From a candidate division FCPU426 bacterium (GTDB taxonomy: Bacteria > Oederibacteriota > Muellerivitia > Muellerivitales > DAHXKG01), in the NCBI GenBank assembly GCA_027366525.1, contig DAHXKG010000005.1, positions 1-64,000 on the forward strand: DNA of 64,000 nt. The letters are read 5' to 3'. This document shows positions 29,801 through 36,562 of the stretch, in pieces (within the stretch, counting starts at the first letter, position 1; every line of letters starts with the position of its first letter). The translations under genes and the position numbers were made by a program. The notes beneath the pieces were generated by a model. It ran no database searches. It had not been told where the DNA came from and saw nothing but the letters and a program-made list of their open reading frames with translations.

Positions 29801-32411
29801 AAAATGGTATCGGTCTAAAAGCGTTCAAATCGTGATAGATGCTCCACCCGATTTATCAGGCATTTGGGGATATTATGTCAAATTTGATCAAAATGAAGCT
29901 TATGAGTTTAATGAGACCCAAATGGAGTTTGTTCAGAAATCGGATTTTGAAATTGAGGTTTCAGGTGAAGGGATTGGATTTATTCATGTTGTGGCACGCG
30001 ATCAAGCGGGGAATATCAGCTCTGTCATTCACTTTAAAGTTCAAATTGCAATGGAAATTCTGCCACCTCAAGTTAAAAGTCCAACCCATCCGTTAGAACA
30101 CTGGTCGAATCATCAATCGCCTATTTTCCAGTGGGAACCCCAAACTTCTTTATCAGAAGTTGAAGGATATTATTTTTTTATTGATTCTCAAGAAACAACG
30201 ATACCTCAACCGGATCAAGCTCAATGGACAACAGAACTGCAATACAAATCGAATCCCTTACCGGAAGGGAAACATTATTTCCATATTATTGCGAAGGATC
30301 GTGTGGGGAATCTAAGCATAAAAGCTTCCCACTATCCTATTTGGATCGATATTACGCCCCCTCATTCTAAAATGAATCCATTATCTCTATTTTCCAATCA
30401 ATCCGAAATTCAGGTTTCTTGGGAAGCTGAAGATCCCTTCAGTGGTGTTGTGAATTATGATATCCAAGTAAAAGAAGGAATGAATGGAGTATGGCGAGAT
30501 TGGTTAACGACCACGACTCAAACTTCTAGTACTTATTTGGCAGAATCTGGGAAAAAAACATTTTTCCGATGTCGTGCCCGAGATGGTGTCGGCAATGTCG
30601 GTGAATTTTCAAGTCAAGAAATCATTTCAACCACAGTGGATCTGACTCCACCTCCACCAGTGATTGAATTAAAGGCCACAGCACAACCATTAGGAAAAAT
30701 TTTACTTCAATTTACTCCGGTTACTGATGAAATTTCAGGTACCGCTTTTTATCGAATTTATCGCTGGACACAAGTAGAAAACGATAAAAAACTTATTTCA
30801 ACAGATGGTATGAATGTGCCAGAATATCTCGATTCGGATGAACAACTTAAGGATGGAACGACTTATTTTTATTGTGTTCAACCCGTGGATCATGTCGGGA
30901 ATGAACAAATACAAGGCAACGCAACGGCGTCGGCAATTTCAGATCATTATGCTTTAACACCAATTGTGACAAGCACAACGCATGTTTTGGGGGCTTGGAG
31001 TTCTAATCCGGTGGTGACCTTAAACTGGATGCCAGTTTTGGATGCATCAGGTATTTATGGATACTACTATATTTTAGATCAAAATGCGCAGACGGTAGTA
31101 GATCCAAAGAAAGCGCAATTTACAAAAGATCTAACATTTACAATGGGACCGCTGAAAAGTGGGCAATGGTTTTTTCATTTAATCATGCAAGATCGTGCCG
31201 GAAATTTAAGTCCTATAGCTCATAGTTGTATCAAGATTGATTCAGATCAACCGCAATCTCCGACCATTGTCTGCCTGACTCATCCAAACTCAAATCAGTG
31301 GTACACCAATGCTTCAGTTGAGTTTGAAATCATTCTTCCTGAAAAGCTTTCAGGCTGGGATGGTTATTATTATGTTTGGACACAAGAGAGCCGCACAGAA
31401 TTGAATTCTCAAAATTCTACACGAAGTATTGAAAAGAAGTTAACGTTGAATATGGATAAAATTGGGAAATGGTATTTGAAAATCATGGGACGAGATTTGG
31501 CAGGGAATTTTTCTAATGCTGTTCAATATGAAGTAAGCTACTCAGGACATTTTGGATCTCCTCCATCTATTTTTTGTTCAACGCATCCTCGGGAATCTAA
31601 GATTGAAACCAATAATTCTCCAGTGTTTATTTGGGAAGATAAGAAAACGGATCATTGGGTACCTTCAGGCTATGTATATAAGTTGAGCAAAAATGAATCT
31701 GAAATATTATCTATGCAGGATTCTTTCACTAAGGAAAAAACCATTAAATTTGAATCCTTGGAAGATGGCGTCTGGTTTTTCCATTTATCAACTGTGGATC
31801 AAAATGGAACTTTAAGTCCTTTGATTGCTAAGAAAAAAATAAGCATCCAACAAGCGATTTCTATTTCTGGAAAATTTTTGTCTAAAAATGGTGTTCAGGG
31901 TATAGCTGGCATTCGCATAGAATGGTTACAGAATGACAAAGTGATAGGTACGATTGAAACGAATGCTAACGGGGAATTTTCTATTTTATTAACCTCTTCA
32001 GGAAAGCACGATTTGAAATTTTATGAACCCAATTTTCCGGTACTATGGTTAAAGAATATATTGATCACATTGGATTCAATTACTGATCAATGGGTATTTT
32101 CAGAAGATCTTGGAATTTTTCCTGCTGTAGTGGATTCTGGTCCGGTTCAATTTTACTATTTTCTAAAAGAAGATTGCAATGTGGTGATTGAAGTTTTTGA
32201 TTCGAAAGGTGTTTTAATTCATAAATTAGAAGAGAAAAAATCCGGTGGATGTTATAACTATTCTATTTGGGATGCGAGTCCTTATACTACAGGTGAATAT
32301 CTTTATAAATTGACAGCCAAAAGTATTTTAAAGGGATCGATGTCGAGGTTTAATATTAAAAAGTTTAAAATTAATAAAAAACAAAAAATGATGATTGAAG
32401 CAATGAAGTGA
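26835..32411 (+). CDS. Giant HicB-like / seven-bladed propeller / Ig-repeat protein
   Basis: 1858 residues. Residues 14-62 match HicB-like antitoxin domains (ALLLPGCQAQGKNEREALDR, then LKSAIELYL). Residues 75-395 form seven propeller blades of the type LYIGTSSQGKIYAFDG. An FN3 domain (397-490) is followed by ten roughly 100-residue repeats starting (S/T)-x-(T/S)HP-x-x-x-x-W. Each repeat contains D-x-SGI-x-GYY and ends D-x-AGN-x-S. Seven cover 479-1170 and three cover 1380-1665, interrupted by an Ig and an FN3 domain. A carboxypeptidase-regulatory-like domain and a FlgD-like end close the protein. No signal peptide is visible, and mutS ends 26 bases upstream, leaving little room for one. Function unknown. 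Confidence 0.85.
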   Translation: MLRKKNKQQKKKLLYDFQVELETINTETVVARALLLPGCQAQGKNEREALDRLKSAIELYLLESKSFSFRSIEEFQDIPIIYALVEFRGFLFAATNRDMILKSKNTFLGSWIRVELTQSPSKFFNPHRTGKSDAEGDYVTQIYTLGKFSPVGKPLHLYAGTNLNGTAYQTEDGEKWEEAFCTNEDRIHCLVPFRGKLYIGTSSQGKIYAFDGSVLKPAGSLNETAITCMAIYHQQLYIGTYSNGNIYASPDGHVWKLVASTEQTFIQCLKEYQGDLYAGTSSTKGVGIFKTSNGKDWMKVYENPQFLNIYSMEVFGNALYVGLGSSSRILRTEDGMNWQTVYAADEEGVRAFCQFDDYLYATTELKGKIIRSTFDSGSIPEIRDVQIDVQSSSEVIITWNTNIPSTSTIYYREKKEKEPVYDFEWKINQLDRVEKHEMRISNLKADQEYECQLISANRESSVSSKMGLNFKTKPIFPPQISSTTHPSNQWSNQSKAVFQLEFPDGIQECCYCFNQSPDVLWDQIESLMTSEKTLVFDTPLQGVWYLHVMGVDGIGNRGVQTTAYRFQVDLEAWPPSDVSSPTHPNAQQWISNDKPVIQWVPPEDFSGIKGYYLKVDQLEYTIPTSETGEWTESNCVSLGSLADGIWYAHVITEDQSGNLGNTAAHFQFKIDTHVSAPEIISMTHPSSDVWYASNQVQFQWLEPQDFSGIAKYYYQFDSDSESEVIPNQENAITKNHFEMKDISDGFWYFHLRSQDQAGNISKTTSHFKVCIDTYAASPVITSRSHPQSLHWSNQPQAVFQWEAPTDDSGVKGYFFILDQNSKTRPDEKTGIWTEQRELSIQVMEDGIWFFHLVMKDAAGNLSEPDHYELRVDTQIAQPQIQSTSHPDENKWYTVTQAVFQLIPPPDLSGIVGFYYQLDTSSENFDVDQSSFSEAPKIQIPIQEEGIYFLKVVCRDAAGNRGSVPALYRIQSDLRVLTPILHSPSHPDPQKWYRSKSVQIVIDAPPDLSGIWGYYVKFDQNEAYEFNETQMEFVQKSDFEIEVSGEGIGFIHVVARDQAGNISSVIHFKVQIAMEILPPQVKSPTHPLEHWSNHQSPIFQWEPQTSLSEVEGYYFFIDSQETTIPQPDQAQWTTELQYKSNPLPEGKHYFHIIAKDRVGNLSIKASHYPIWIDITPPHSKMNPLSLFSNQSEIQVSWEAEDPFSGVVNYDIQVKEGMNGVWRDWLTTTTQTSSTYLAESGKKTFFRCRARDGVGNVGEFSSQEIISTTVDLTPPPPVIELKATAQPLGKILLQFTPVTDEISGTAFYRIYRWTQVENDKKLISTDGMNVPEYLDSDEQLKDGTTYFYCVQPVDHVGNEQIQGNATASAISDHYALTPIVTSTTHVLGAWSSNPVVTLNWMPVLDASGIYGYYYILDQNAQTVVDPKKAQFTKDLTFTMGPLKSGQWFFHLIMQDRAGNLSPIAHSCIKIDSDQPQSPTIVCLTHPNSNQWYTNASVEFEIILPEKLSGWDGYYYVWTQESRTELNSQNSTRSIEKKLTLNMDKIGKWYLKIMGRDLAGNFSNAVQYEVSYSGHFGSPPSIFCSTHPRESKIETNNSPVFIWEDKKTDHWVPSGYVYKLSKNESEILSMQDSFTKEKTIKFESLEDGVWFFHLSTVDQNGTLSPLIAKKKISIQQAISISGKFLSKNGVQGIAGIRIEWLQNDKVIGTIETNANGEFSILLTSSGKHDLKFYEPNFPVLWLKNILITLDSITDQWVFSEDLGIFPAVVDSGPVQFYYFLKEDCNVVIEVFDSKGVLIHKLEEKKSGGCYNYSIWDASPYTTGEYLYKLTAKSILKGSMSRFNIKKFKINKKQKMMIEAMK

Positions 32412-32441
32412 TCATTTATATATAGTATATAGTAATGTTGG

Positions 32442-32470
32442 TTGACTAATGGTAATGTTATTTGTACTAT
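32442..32470 (+). promoter_or_regulatory. Promoter of tRNA-Asp
   Basis: TTGACT (32442-32447), exactly 17 bases, TACTAT (32465-32470), with the tRNA starting 14 bases further on. Confidence 0.75.
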
Positions 32471-32483
32471 AAGCGTCTTAAAT

Positions 32484-32561
32484 GGGGTTGTAGCTCAGCT
32501 TGGTTAGAGCGCCTGCCTGTCACGCAGGAGGTCGCGGGTTCGAGCCCCGTCAACCCCGCCA
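32484..32561 (+). tRNA. tRNA-Asp (GTC)
   Basis: Acceptor GGGGTTG (32484-32490) pairs with CAACCCC (32551-32557). The anticodon stem is CCTGC/GCAGG with loop CTGTCAC, so the anticodon is GTC. The T arm CGGGTTCGAGCCCCG is normal. Discriminator G, and CCA is encoded (32559-32561). The gene is intact, and its 3' half is the insertion site of the island that follows. Confidence 0.97.
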
Positions 32562-32563
32562 TT
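32522..32563 (+). repeat. attL: 3' end of tRNA-Asp used as integration site
   Basis: The 42 bases from the anticodon arm to just past CCA recur at 40123-40164 with 7 mismatches, in the same orientation. A copy of a tRNA 3' end at the far side is the classical mark of tyrosine-recombinase integration. Confidence 0.75.
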
Positions 32564-32877
32564 ACAAATTTAAGCTGTCCCCAGCAGTCTCTAAAGGTCT
32601 TTGCCTGTAAGGGTTTCGCAGCCCGGAGCAGGTAAAGGCCTTTTTTTGTTCCGGTGGTCAGCGGGGATCAAAGGGGGGAAAAGGGGGTTGGGAATGACAT
32701 CATAAGACTCCTATAAGACACCGGGCCGATACCCCTGCAATCTCCTGCCATTTAGAGGCGACCTCCTCCGGTTGGGCTACCCGGTTTTGACCCCCTCCCC
32801 GGCCTCCTCCGGAATATGACACAAGCGCCATAGGCTTTTGGGGTATAAAGGGCCAGTGGTTGACAAAAGGCTATATT
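32562..32877. other. GC-rich gene-free start of the island
   Basis: Apart from the terminator at 32593-32647, this stretch is G/C-rich with poly-G/poly-C tracts and no credible frame. An integrase would be expected here beside the tRNA; none is visible, which suggests deletion. Confidence 0.5.
32593..32647 (+). terminator. Rho-independent terminator after tRNA-Asp
   Basis: Arms 32593-32607 and 32629-32643 pair over 15 bases (two G-T wobbles) around a 21-base loop, followed by seven T (32641-32647). It ends tRNA-Asp transcription before the island genes. Confidence 0.85.
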
Positions 32878-32925
32878 TGGATAAATATGTATATAGAAAT
32901 GAATAACTATAGGCATATTTATCCA
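32860..32925 (+). promoter_or_regulatory. Promoter and 12-bp inverted-repeat operator of the AbiE operon
   Basis: TTGACA (32860-32865) with a -10-like TAAATA (32882-32887, spacer 16). A perfect 12-base inverted repeat, TGGATAAATATG (32878-32889) and CATATTTATCCA (32914-32925), covers the -10, and its right arm reaches the A of the abiEi ATG. AbiEi antitoxins of studied systems repress their own promoter by binding inverted repeats, so this is the probable autoregulatory site. No Shine-Dalgarno precedes the start. Confidence 0.65.
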
Positions 32926-33545
32926 TGAATACGGCGACCAAAGCAAAAACCTATGAAAGGGCCATCAAGGTCTTCAAGACCCATGGAGGGCTCCTGTCCT
33001 CGACAGAGGCCATTCAGGCGGGCATCCATCCAAGGGACCTTTACGCCATGAGGGATGCCAAACTGCTCGAACAGATGAGCCGGGGGCTTTACCGCCTTTC
33101 GGATATGCCTTCCCTCGAAAACCCAGACCTTGTGACGGTAGCCAAGCGAGTGCCAAAGGGGGTCCTTTGCCTGATCTCGGCTCTTGCCCTTCATGAGCTG
33201 ACCACCCAAATACCCCATGAGGTTTATGTGGCGCTCAAGATGGGGGCGAGAATCCACCGGCTGGAAAACCTGCCTCTTCGGATTTTTCATTTTTCCGGTA
33301 AGGCTTTTACGGAAGGGATTGAGGAACGAAAGGTGGATGGGGTGGCCTTCCGGGTTTATTCCAAGGAAAAAACCCTAGCAGATTGTTTCAAATATCGGAA
33401 TGTCGTTGGGATGGATACGGCGCTGGAGGCCCTCCGTAATTATTGGAAGAGCCGGGGGAAGAATATGGATAAGCTTACCCATTTTTCGAAAATCTGCCGT
33501 GTCGAAAACGTCATGCGGCCTTATTTGGAGACCATTCAAGAATGA
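32925..33545 (+). CDS. abiEi: AbiEi-like type IV antitoxin / repressor
   Basis: 206 residues. N-terminal winged helix (FKTHGGLLSSTEAIQAGIHP, then DLYAMRDAKLLEQMSRGLYRL) and an AbiEi C-terminal domain (GVLCLISALALHELT near residue 78; VYSKEKTLADCFKYRN near residue 145). In the family, the N-terminus binds DNA and the C-terminus neutralises the nucleotidyltransferase toxin without stable complex formation. It overlaps the toxin gene by 4 bases (ATGA). Codon use is GC-rich, marking it as imported. Confidence 0.9.
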   Translation: MNTATKAKTYERAIKVFKTHGGLLSSTEAIQAGIHPRDLYAMRDAKLLEQMSRGLYRLSDMPSLENPDLVTVAKRVPKGVLCLISALALHELTTQIPHEVYVALKMGARIHRLENLPLRIFHFSGKAFTEGIEERKVDGVAFRVYSKEKTLADCFKYRNVVGMDTALEALRNYWKSRGKNMDKLTHFSKICRVENVMRPYLETIQE

Positions 33546-34468
33546 AAAAACCCATCGTCAATATGGCGGCCTCGGTCCACCAGCGGCTCCTGAACATGGC
33601 CCAAAAGACAAAGCGGCCTTTCAATGAGCTACTTCAGTATTACGCCATGGAGAGATTTCTCTATCGCCTTTCCAAGTCCAAATATTCGAATAGCTTCATC
33701 CTGAAAGGGGCCCTTCTGTTCAAAGCCTGGGAAGTAGCCGATTCCAGGGCCACCATAGACATCGATCTTCTCGGAAGGTTGAAGAATGAAACGAAACATA
33801 TTGCCCAAGTCGTAAAGGAGATTTGTTCCCGTGATGATGATCATGATGATGGTCTTCGTTTTGACCCTGCCACGGTAAAGGCTTCAAGAATCGTGGAGGG
33901 CGCGGATTATCATGGCGTCAGGGTGAAGTTTCGCGGCTACTTGGGCAATGCTCAAATACCCATGCAGATCGACATAGGATTTGGGGACCTCATAATGGCT
34001 GGACCTATTCCGTTGGTATATCCCACACTCTTGGATCTTCCGGCGCCCCATCTCAAAGGCTACAGGCCGGAAAACACGATTGCCGAAAAATTCGAGACCA
34101 TGTGCAAGAGGGGAACGGCCAATAGCCGAATGAAGGACTTTTTCGATATTTGGCTTTTGGCTAGAAGGTTTAACTTTGATGGGACCAAGCTGTCCAGGGC
34201 CATTAAGGAAACCTTTGAGAACCGCCACATGGAAATCCCAATGGAGCCCCTAGCTTTGAGCACAGATTTTTCGCGGGACAAGACTAAAGCAACACAATGG
34301 AAAGCTTTCGTGAAAAAGAGCCGGTTACCCCATGCGCCTTCCAGCTTTACCCTGATAGTAAAGGTGCTAAGAAGTTTTTTGGGACCGATTGCAAAGACCC
34401 TGAACGTGAAGAAGAACTTCACTGGAAGGTGGAAAGCATCAGGCCCCTGGAAGGGTTTAAAGAAATGA
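33542..34468 (+). CDS. abiEii: AbiEii/AbiGii nucleotidyltransferase toxin
   Basis: 308 residues of the DNA-polymerase-beta-like nucleotidyltransferase fold. Family motifs: FILKGALLFKAW (motif I), ATIDIDLLGR (metal-binding Asp pair, near residue 77), QIDIGFGD, and AEKFETMCKRGTANSRMKDF with DIWLLAR (motif IV, near residue 190). It ends with the usual GPW. Studied relatives transfer nucleotides to tRNA acceptor ends or act as GTP-dependent growth inhibitors, giving abortive infection. All motifs look intact. Translationally coupled to abiEi. Confidence 0.9.
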   Translation: MKKPIVNMAASVHQRLLNMAQKTKRPFNELLQYYAMERFLYRLSKSKYSNSFILKGALLFKAWEVADSRATIDIDLLGRLKNETKHIAQVVKEICSRDDDHDDGLRFDPATVKASRIVEGADYHGVRVKFRGYLGNAQIPMQIDIGFGDLIMAGPIPLVYPTLLDLPAPHLKGYRPENTIAEKFETMCKRGTANSRMKDFFDIWLLARRFNFDGTKLSRAIKETFENRHMEIPMEPLALSTDFSRDKTKATQWKAFVKKSRLPHAPSSFTLIVKVLRSFLGPIAKTLNVKKNFTGRWKASGPWKGLKK

Positions 34469-34590
34469 GAAAATCAAAAGAGTTCAGCCAAAGCCTTAAA
34501 GAAGGTCTTAAGTTTGCTCAAGGCAAGAAGGCGAAAGTTAAGGTTGAAAGACTTCTCGTAAAGCGCAAACCCTCCAAGCTGAAAAAGTAA
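34465..34590 (+). CDS. 41-residue basic protein coupled to abiEii
   Basis: Its ATG overlaps the abiEii TGA as ATGA. The peptide is strongly basic (15 Lys/Arg in the second half), starting MRKSKEFSQSLKEGLKFAQG and ending in a Lys-rich tail. The first half resembles the N-terminal helix of HigA/NadS-type antitoxins, so it may be a truncated antitoxin relic or a small third component. No homologue is recognised. Confidence 0.5.
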   Translation: MRKSKEFSQSLKEGLKFAQGKKAKVKVERLLVKRKPSKLKK

Positions 34591-34604
34591 ATCTCTGATT
34601 TTGC

Positions 34605-34680
34605 GGGGAAAGCCTTCCCCCTGGCCTCGGCTACCTTCGGTGATCCTCGGCACACCCCCTTCTTCTGGGGCTTTGCCCCA
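34605..34680 (+). terminator. Two GC-rich hairpins after the AbiE operon
   Basis: GGGGAA/TTCCCC (34605-34610, 34615-34620) and TGGGGC/GCCCCA (34666-34671, 34675-34680). No T-run follows, so rho-independent termination is doubtful; they may be part of a foreign intergenic element. Confidence 0.35.
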
Positions 34681-34752
34681 AGCCCTTTAAATCATCTAAA
34701 CCCAATGTAGAAATGACTTAAAGTTTGAATCTTTTTGTAATTAAAAAAGTCC

Positions 34753-34792
34753 TTGAATTTATAGGAAATTAGTAATACGCTAATCAGCGGAT
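34753..34792 (+). promoter_or_regulatory. Promoter and 18-bp operator of the XRE gene (copy 1)
   Basis: TTGAAT (34753-34758), a 17-base spacer and a weak -10 TACGCT (34776-34781). The -10 lies inside ATACGCTAATCAGCGGAT (34775-34792), a dyad with CGCT/AGCG arms. The same 18 bases with the same spacing from a -35 occur at 35903-35920. Confidence 0.7.
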
Positions 34793-34821
34793 TTATAGAA
34801 TCCTAGAAATAGGTGATAAAA

Positions 34822-35133
34822 ATGACATTTGGAGAATTTGTAGCCACTAAGCGGAAGGAAAGGAAACTTACCCAGAAGGATTTGGCGGCGAAGATTTTGA
34901 AAGAAGACGGCAATGCCATAACGGCCCAATATCTCAATGATATTGAGCACGATAGGCGAAATCCCCCGGCTGGCCAGTTGCTTGAACAGTTTGCGAAAAT
35001 GTTAGATATCCCGGTGGATGCTTTGTACGTCTTGGCTGGCAAAATGCCAGATAATCTTTTGAAAAGTAAAGATGTTGATGTTCAAAAACTTGAAGTCGCC
35101 TTTCAAGCGTTTAGAAAAAAACTTAAGGAATAA
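34822..35133 (+). CDS. XRE-family transcriptional repressor
   Basis: 103 residues. A cro/C1-type helix-turn-helix at residues 3-70 (FVATKRKERKLTQKDLAAKI, then ITAQYLNDIEHDRRNPP) and a short C-terminal helical part. The ATG at 34822 has AGGTGA 5 bases upstream; the in-frame GTG at 34813 is part of that site. It is followed 2 bases later by an ImmA/IrrE protease, the arrangement of phage/ICE repressor-antirepressor pairs. It probably binds the operators at 34775 and 35903. Confidence 0.9.
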   Translation: MTFGEFVATKRKERKLTQKDLAAKILKEDGNAITAQYLNDIEHDRRNPPAGQLLEQFAKMLDIPVDALYVLAGKMPDNLLKSKDVDVQKLEVAFQAFRKKLKE

Positions 35134-35135
35134 TT

Positions 35136-35855
35136 TTGAAATACGTTCGCGACATTTCGGGAATCCTAAGAACCAGACCTCACTTGCAACCTGTCGAAAT
35201 CGACAGGAAGTGCGAGCAAATCATCCGCGAATTTATGGAGCTTGAATGCGGTGGGTTTGTTGTGCCAATTCCGACCAGTGCTTTGACGCGGTTGATTGAA
35301 CGTGATGCAGATGACCTGGATTTGTACGCTGATCTTTCAAAGGACGGCCAGGGCATTGATGGTGTAACCGATTTTGTGAAAGACAAGCGGCCACGGGTTA
35401 GGATTTCAAAGGAGCTTTCGGAGGCAAAAAACGAACATCGCTTACGTACGACCTTGACCCACGAATATGGGCATGTGAAATTTCATGCTCCGTTGGTAGC
35501 CGCCGAGGCTCTCGATCAAGACCTATTTGGTCCTGGTGCCACGAAAACCCCGCATCACTGTAACAGGGAGCGTATTTATTCAAAAAACACTTCAAATTGG
35601 ATGGAATGGCAAGCTGGTTATGTTTGCGGGTCACTATTGATGCCGTTGACGATTTTCAAGGAGTTCGTTTTGGAATTTTTTAAACGTGAAAATACCCACG
35701 CCCCTCTGAAAATTTGTACCCCGCTGGCAGAAAAACTTTTGGCAGAAATCTCTCAAAAGTTTCATGTTTCCAGGGACGCTGCCAAAGTGCGGCTTTTCTA
35801 TGTTGGAAATGGGTCTTATCTGACGGATGGGGATCCCCACCCAACCATGCTTTAA
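35136..35855 (+). CDS. ImmA/IrrE-family metallopeptidase
   Basis: 239 residues. Zinc motif HEYGH (near residue 108) in TTLTHEYGHVKFH, and the downstream ligand region WMEWQAGYVCGSLLMP, as in ImmA/IrrE proteins (E-x-QA-x-x-F/V-A-x-x-LLMP). In ICEBs1 and Deinococcus, such proteases cleave the partner repressor on DNA damage or other signals. The start is a TTG at 35136 with AAGGA 6 bases upstream, 2 bases after the XRE stop. Cytoplasmic; predicted to inactivate the XRE repressor and release the downstream operon. Confidence 0.88.
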   Translation: MKYVRDISGILRTRPHLQPVEIDRKCEQIIREFMELECGGFVVPIPTSALTRLIERDADDLDLYADLSKDGQGIDGVTDFVKDKRPRVRISKELSEAKNEHRLRTTLTHEYGHVKFHAPLVAAEALDQDLFGPGATKTPHHCNRERIYSKNTSNWMEWQAGYVCGSLLMPLTIFKEFVLEFFKRENTHAPLKICTPLAEKLLAEISQKFHVSRDAAKVRLFYVGNGSYLTDGDPHPTML

Positions 35856-35880
35856 TCTCCAAAATAATCGGTTCAAAACA

Positions 35881-35920
35881 TTGACAAGAACAACCTTTCG
35901 TGATACGCTAATCAGCGGAT
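35881..35920 (+). promoter_or_regulatory. Promoter and 18-bp operator of the TIR operon (copy 2)
   Basis: TTGACA (35881-35886), a 17-base spacer and TACGCT (35904-35909) inside ATACGCTAATCAGCGGAT (35903-35920). The 18-mer is identical to the one before the XRE gene, with the same -35 distance, so both promoters should answer to one regulator. Confidence 0.75.
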
Positions 35921-35973
35921 ACTCAAATAAGCTTATTTTTGTATAAAAAAATCAGCAGTGAAAGGAAAAGACG

Positions 35974-36261
35974 ATGGCAGAGCGAGTGGAAGTAAGTTGT
36001 ATCGACAAGCGGGACCGTCAGAATCCGCATGAACGGATTCAGGCCATTGGCGGTGTGCATGGTGGCCAGCGATGGAAGATGTCGGAAGAGAATGCAATCC
36101 AGAGCATTAAGGCTGGAAAATACGATTTTTACGTTACTCGAGGCGGTCGGACCGTGGACGTGATTATCGACACCCACAGCGGGCGTGAATATCTGAAAAC
36201 GGAAAATGACGGGTATAGCCCGGACAACCTTCTCAGTTTAGACGCATGCAGGGTAAATTAA
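35974..36261 (+). CDS. DUF3892 protein
   Basis: 95 residues, full length for DUF3892: CIDKRDRQNPHERIQAIGG, then RWKMSEENAIQSIKAG, YDFYVTRGGRTVDVII, REYLKT and DNLLSLDAC. The biochemical function of the family is unknown. Start ATG with AAAGGA upstream. It is the first gene of the operon controlled by the copy-2 operator and is followed by a zinc-ribbon/glycine-zipper gene and two TIR genes, which suggests a part in the defence system. Confidence 0.88.
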   Translation: MAERVEVSCIDKRDRQNPHERIQAIGGVHGGQRWKMSEENAIQSIKAGKYDFYVTRGGRTVDVIIDTHSGREYLKTENDGYSPDNLLSLDACRVN

Positions 36262-36321
36262 TGGGGACGGCCTGTCGGTGACGGCGGGTCGTTTTTTCAA
36301 AAAGACATAATGAGGTGCACA

Positions 36322-36558
36322 ATGCTCGTTTACTGTACTAATTGCAAAAAAGAACATGCTGACCCAGGTATGAACCTCCCGTGGTCATCCTGTCGGTTCT
36401 GCGGCGGAAACCTGGTTCGATCTGCAGGAGTTGGTCGTCTTGCCGGTGCTGGTGCAGGGGCGGCGCTTGGATCCCTTGGGGGACCTTTCGGCGCCGTTGT
36501 TGGTGGCGTCCTGGGATTTTTCCTTGGAAATACTGCAGAAAAAAACATCAAGAGGTGA
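36322..36558 (+). CDS. Zinc-ribbon / glycine-zipper membrane protein
   Basis: 78 residues. C-x-x-C (CTNC, residues 4-7) and C-x-x-C (CRFC, near residue 24) make a zinc ribbon. Residues 33-70 are a glycine-zipper membrane hairpin, GAGAGAALGSLGGPFGAVVG followed by GVLGFFLGN. That module is clearly related to the C-terminus of the next gene's TIR protein. The ATG at 36322 is preferred over 36310 because GAGGTG lies 4 bases upstream. It is 4 bases from the TIR gene. Glycine zippers form oligomeric membrane assemblies in other proteins; a membrane role is inferred. Confidence 0.75.
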   Translation: MLVYCTNCKKEHADPGMNLPWSSCRFCGGNLVRSAGVGRLAGAGAGAALGSLGGPFGAVVGGVLGFFLGNTAEKNIKR

Positions 36559-36562
36559 TGTA

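Noticed and set aside
32919-33290. 123-codon minus-strand frame opposite abiEi
   Set aside because: Shadow of a GC-rich gene; the plus-strand frame has clear AbiEi motifs and an ATGA coupling to abiEii.
34297-34590. 97-codon frame starting inside abiEii
   Set aside because: Its first half is an off-frame shadow of the intact abiEii end; only the part from 34465, coupled by ATGA, is kept as a small candidate gene.
36431-36562. Upstream extension of the TIR 1 frame to 36431
   Set aside because: It is an off-frame shadow of the zinc-ribbon gene; the ATG at 36563 has a ribosome site and starts exactly at the TIR domain.
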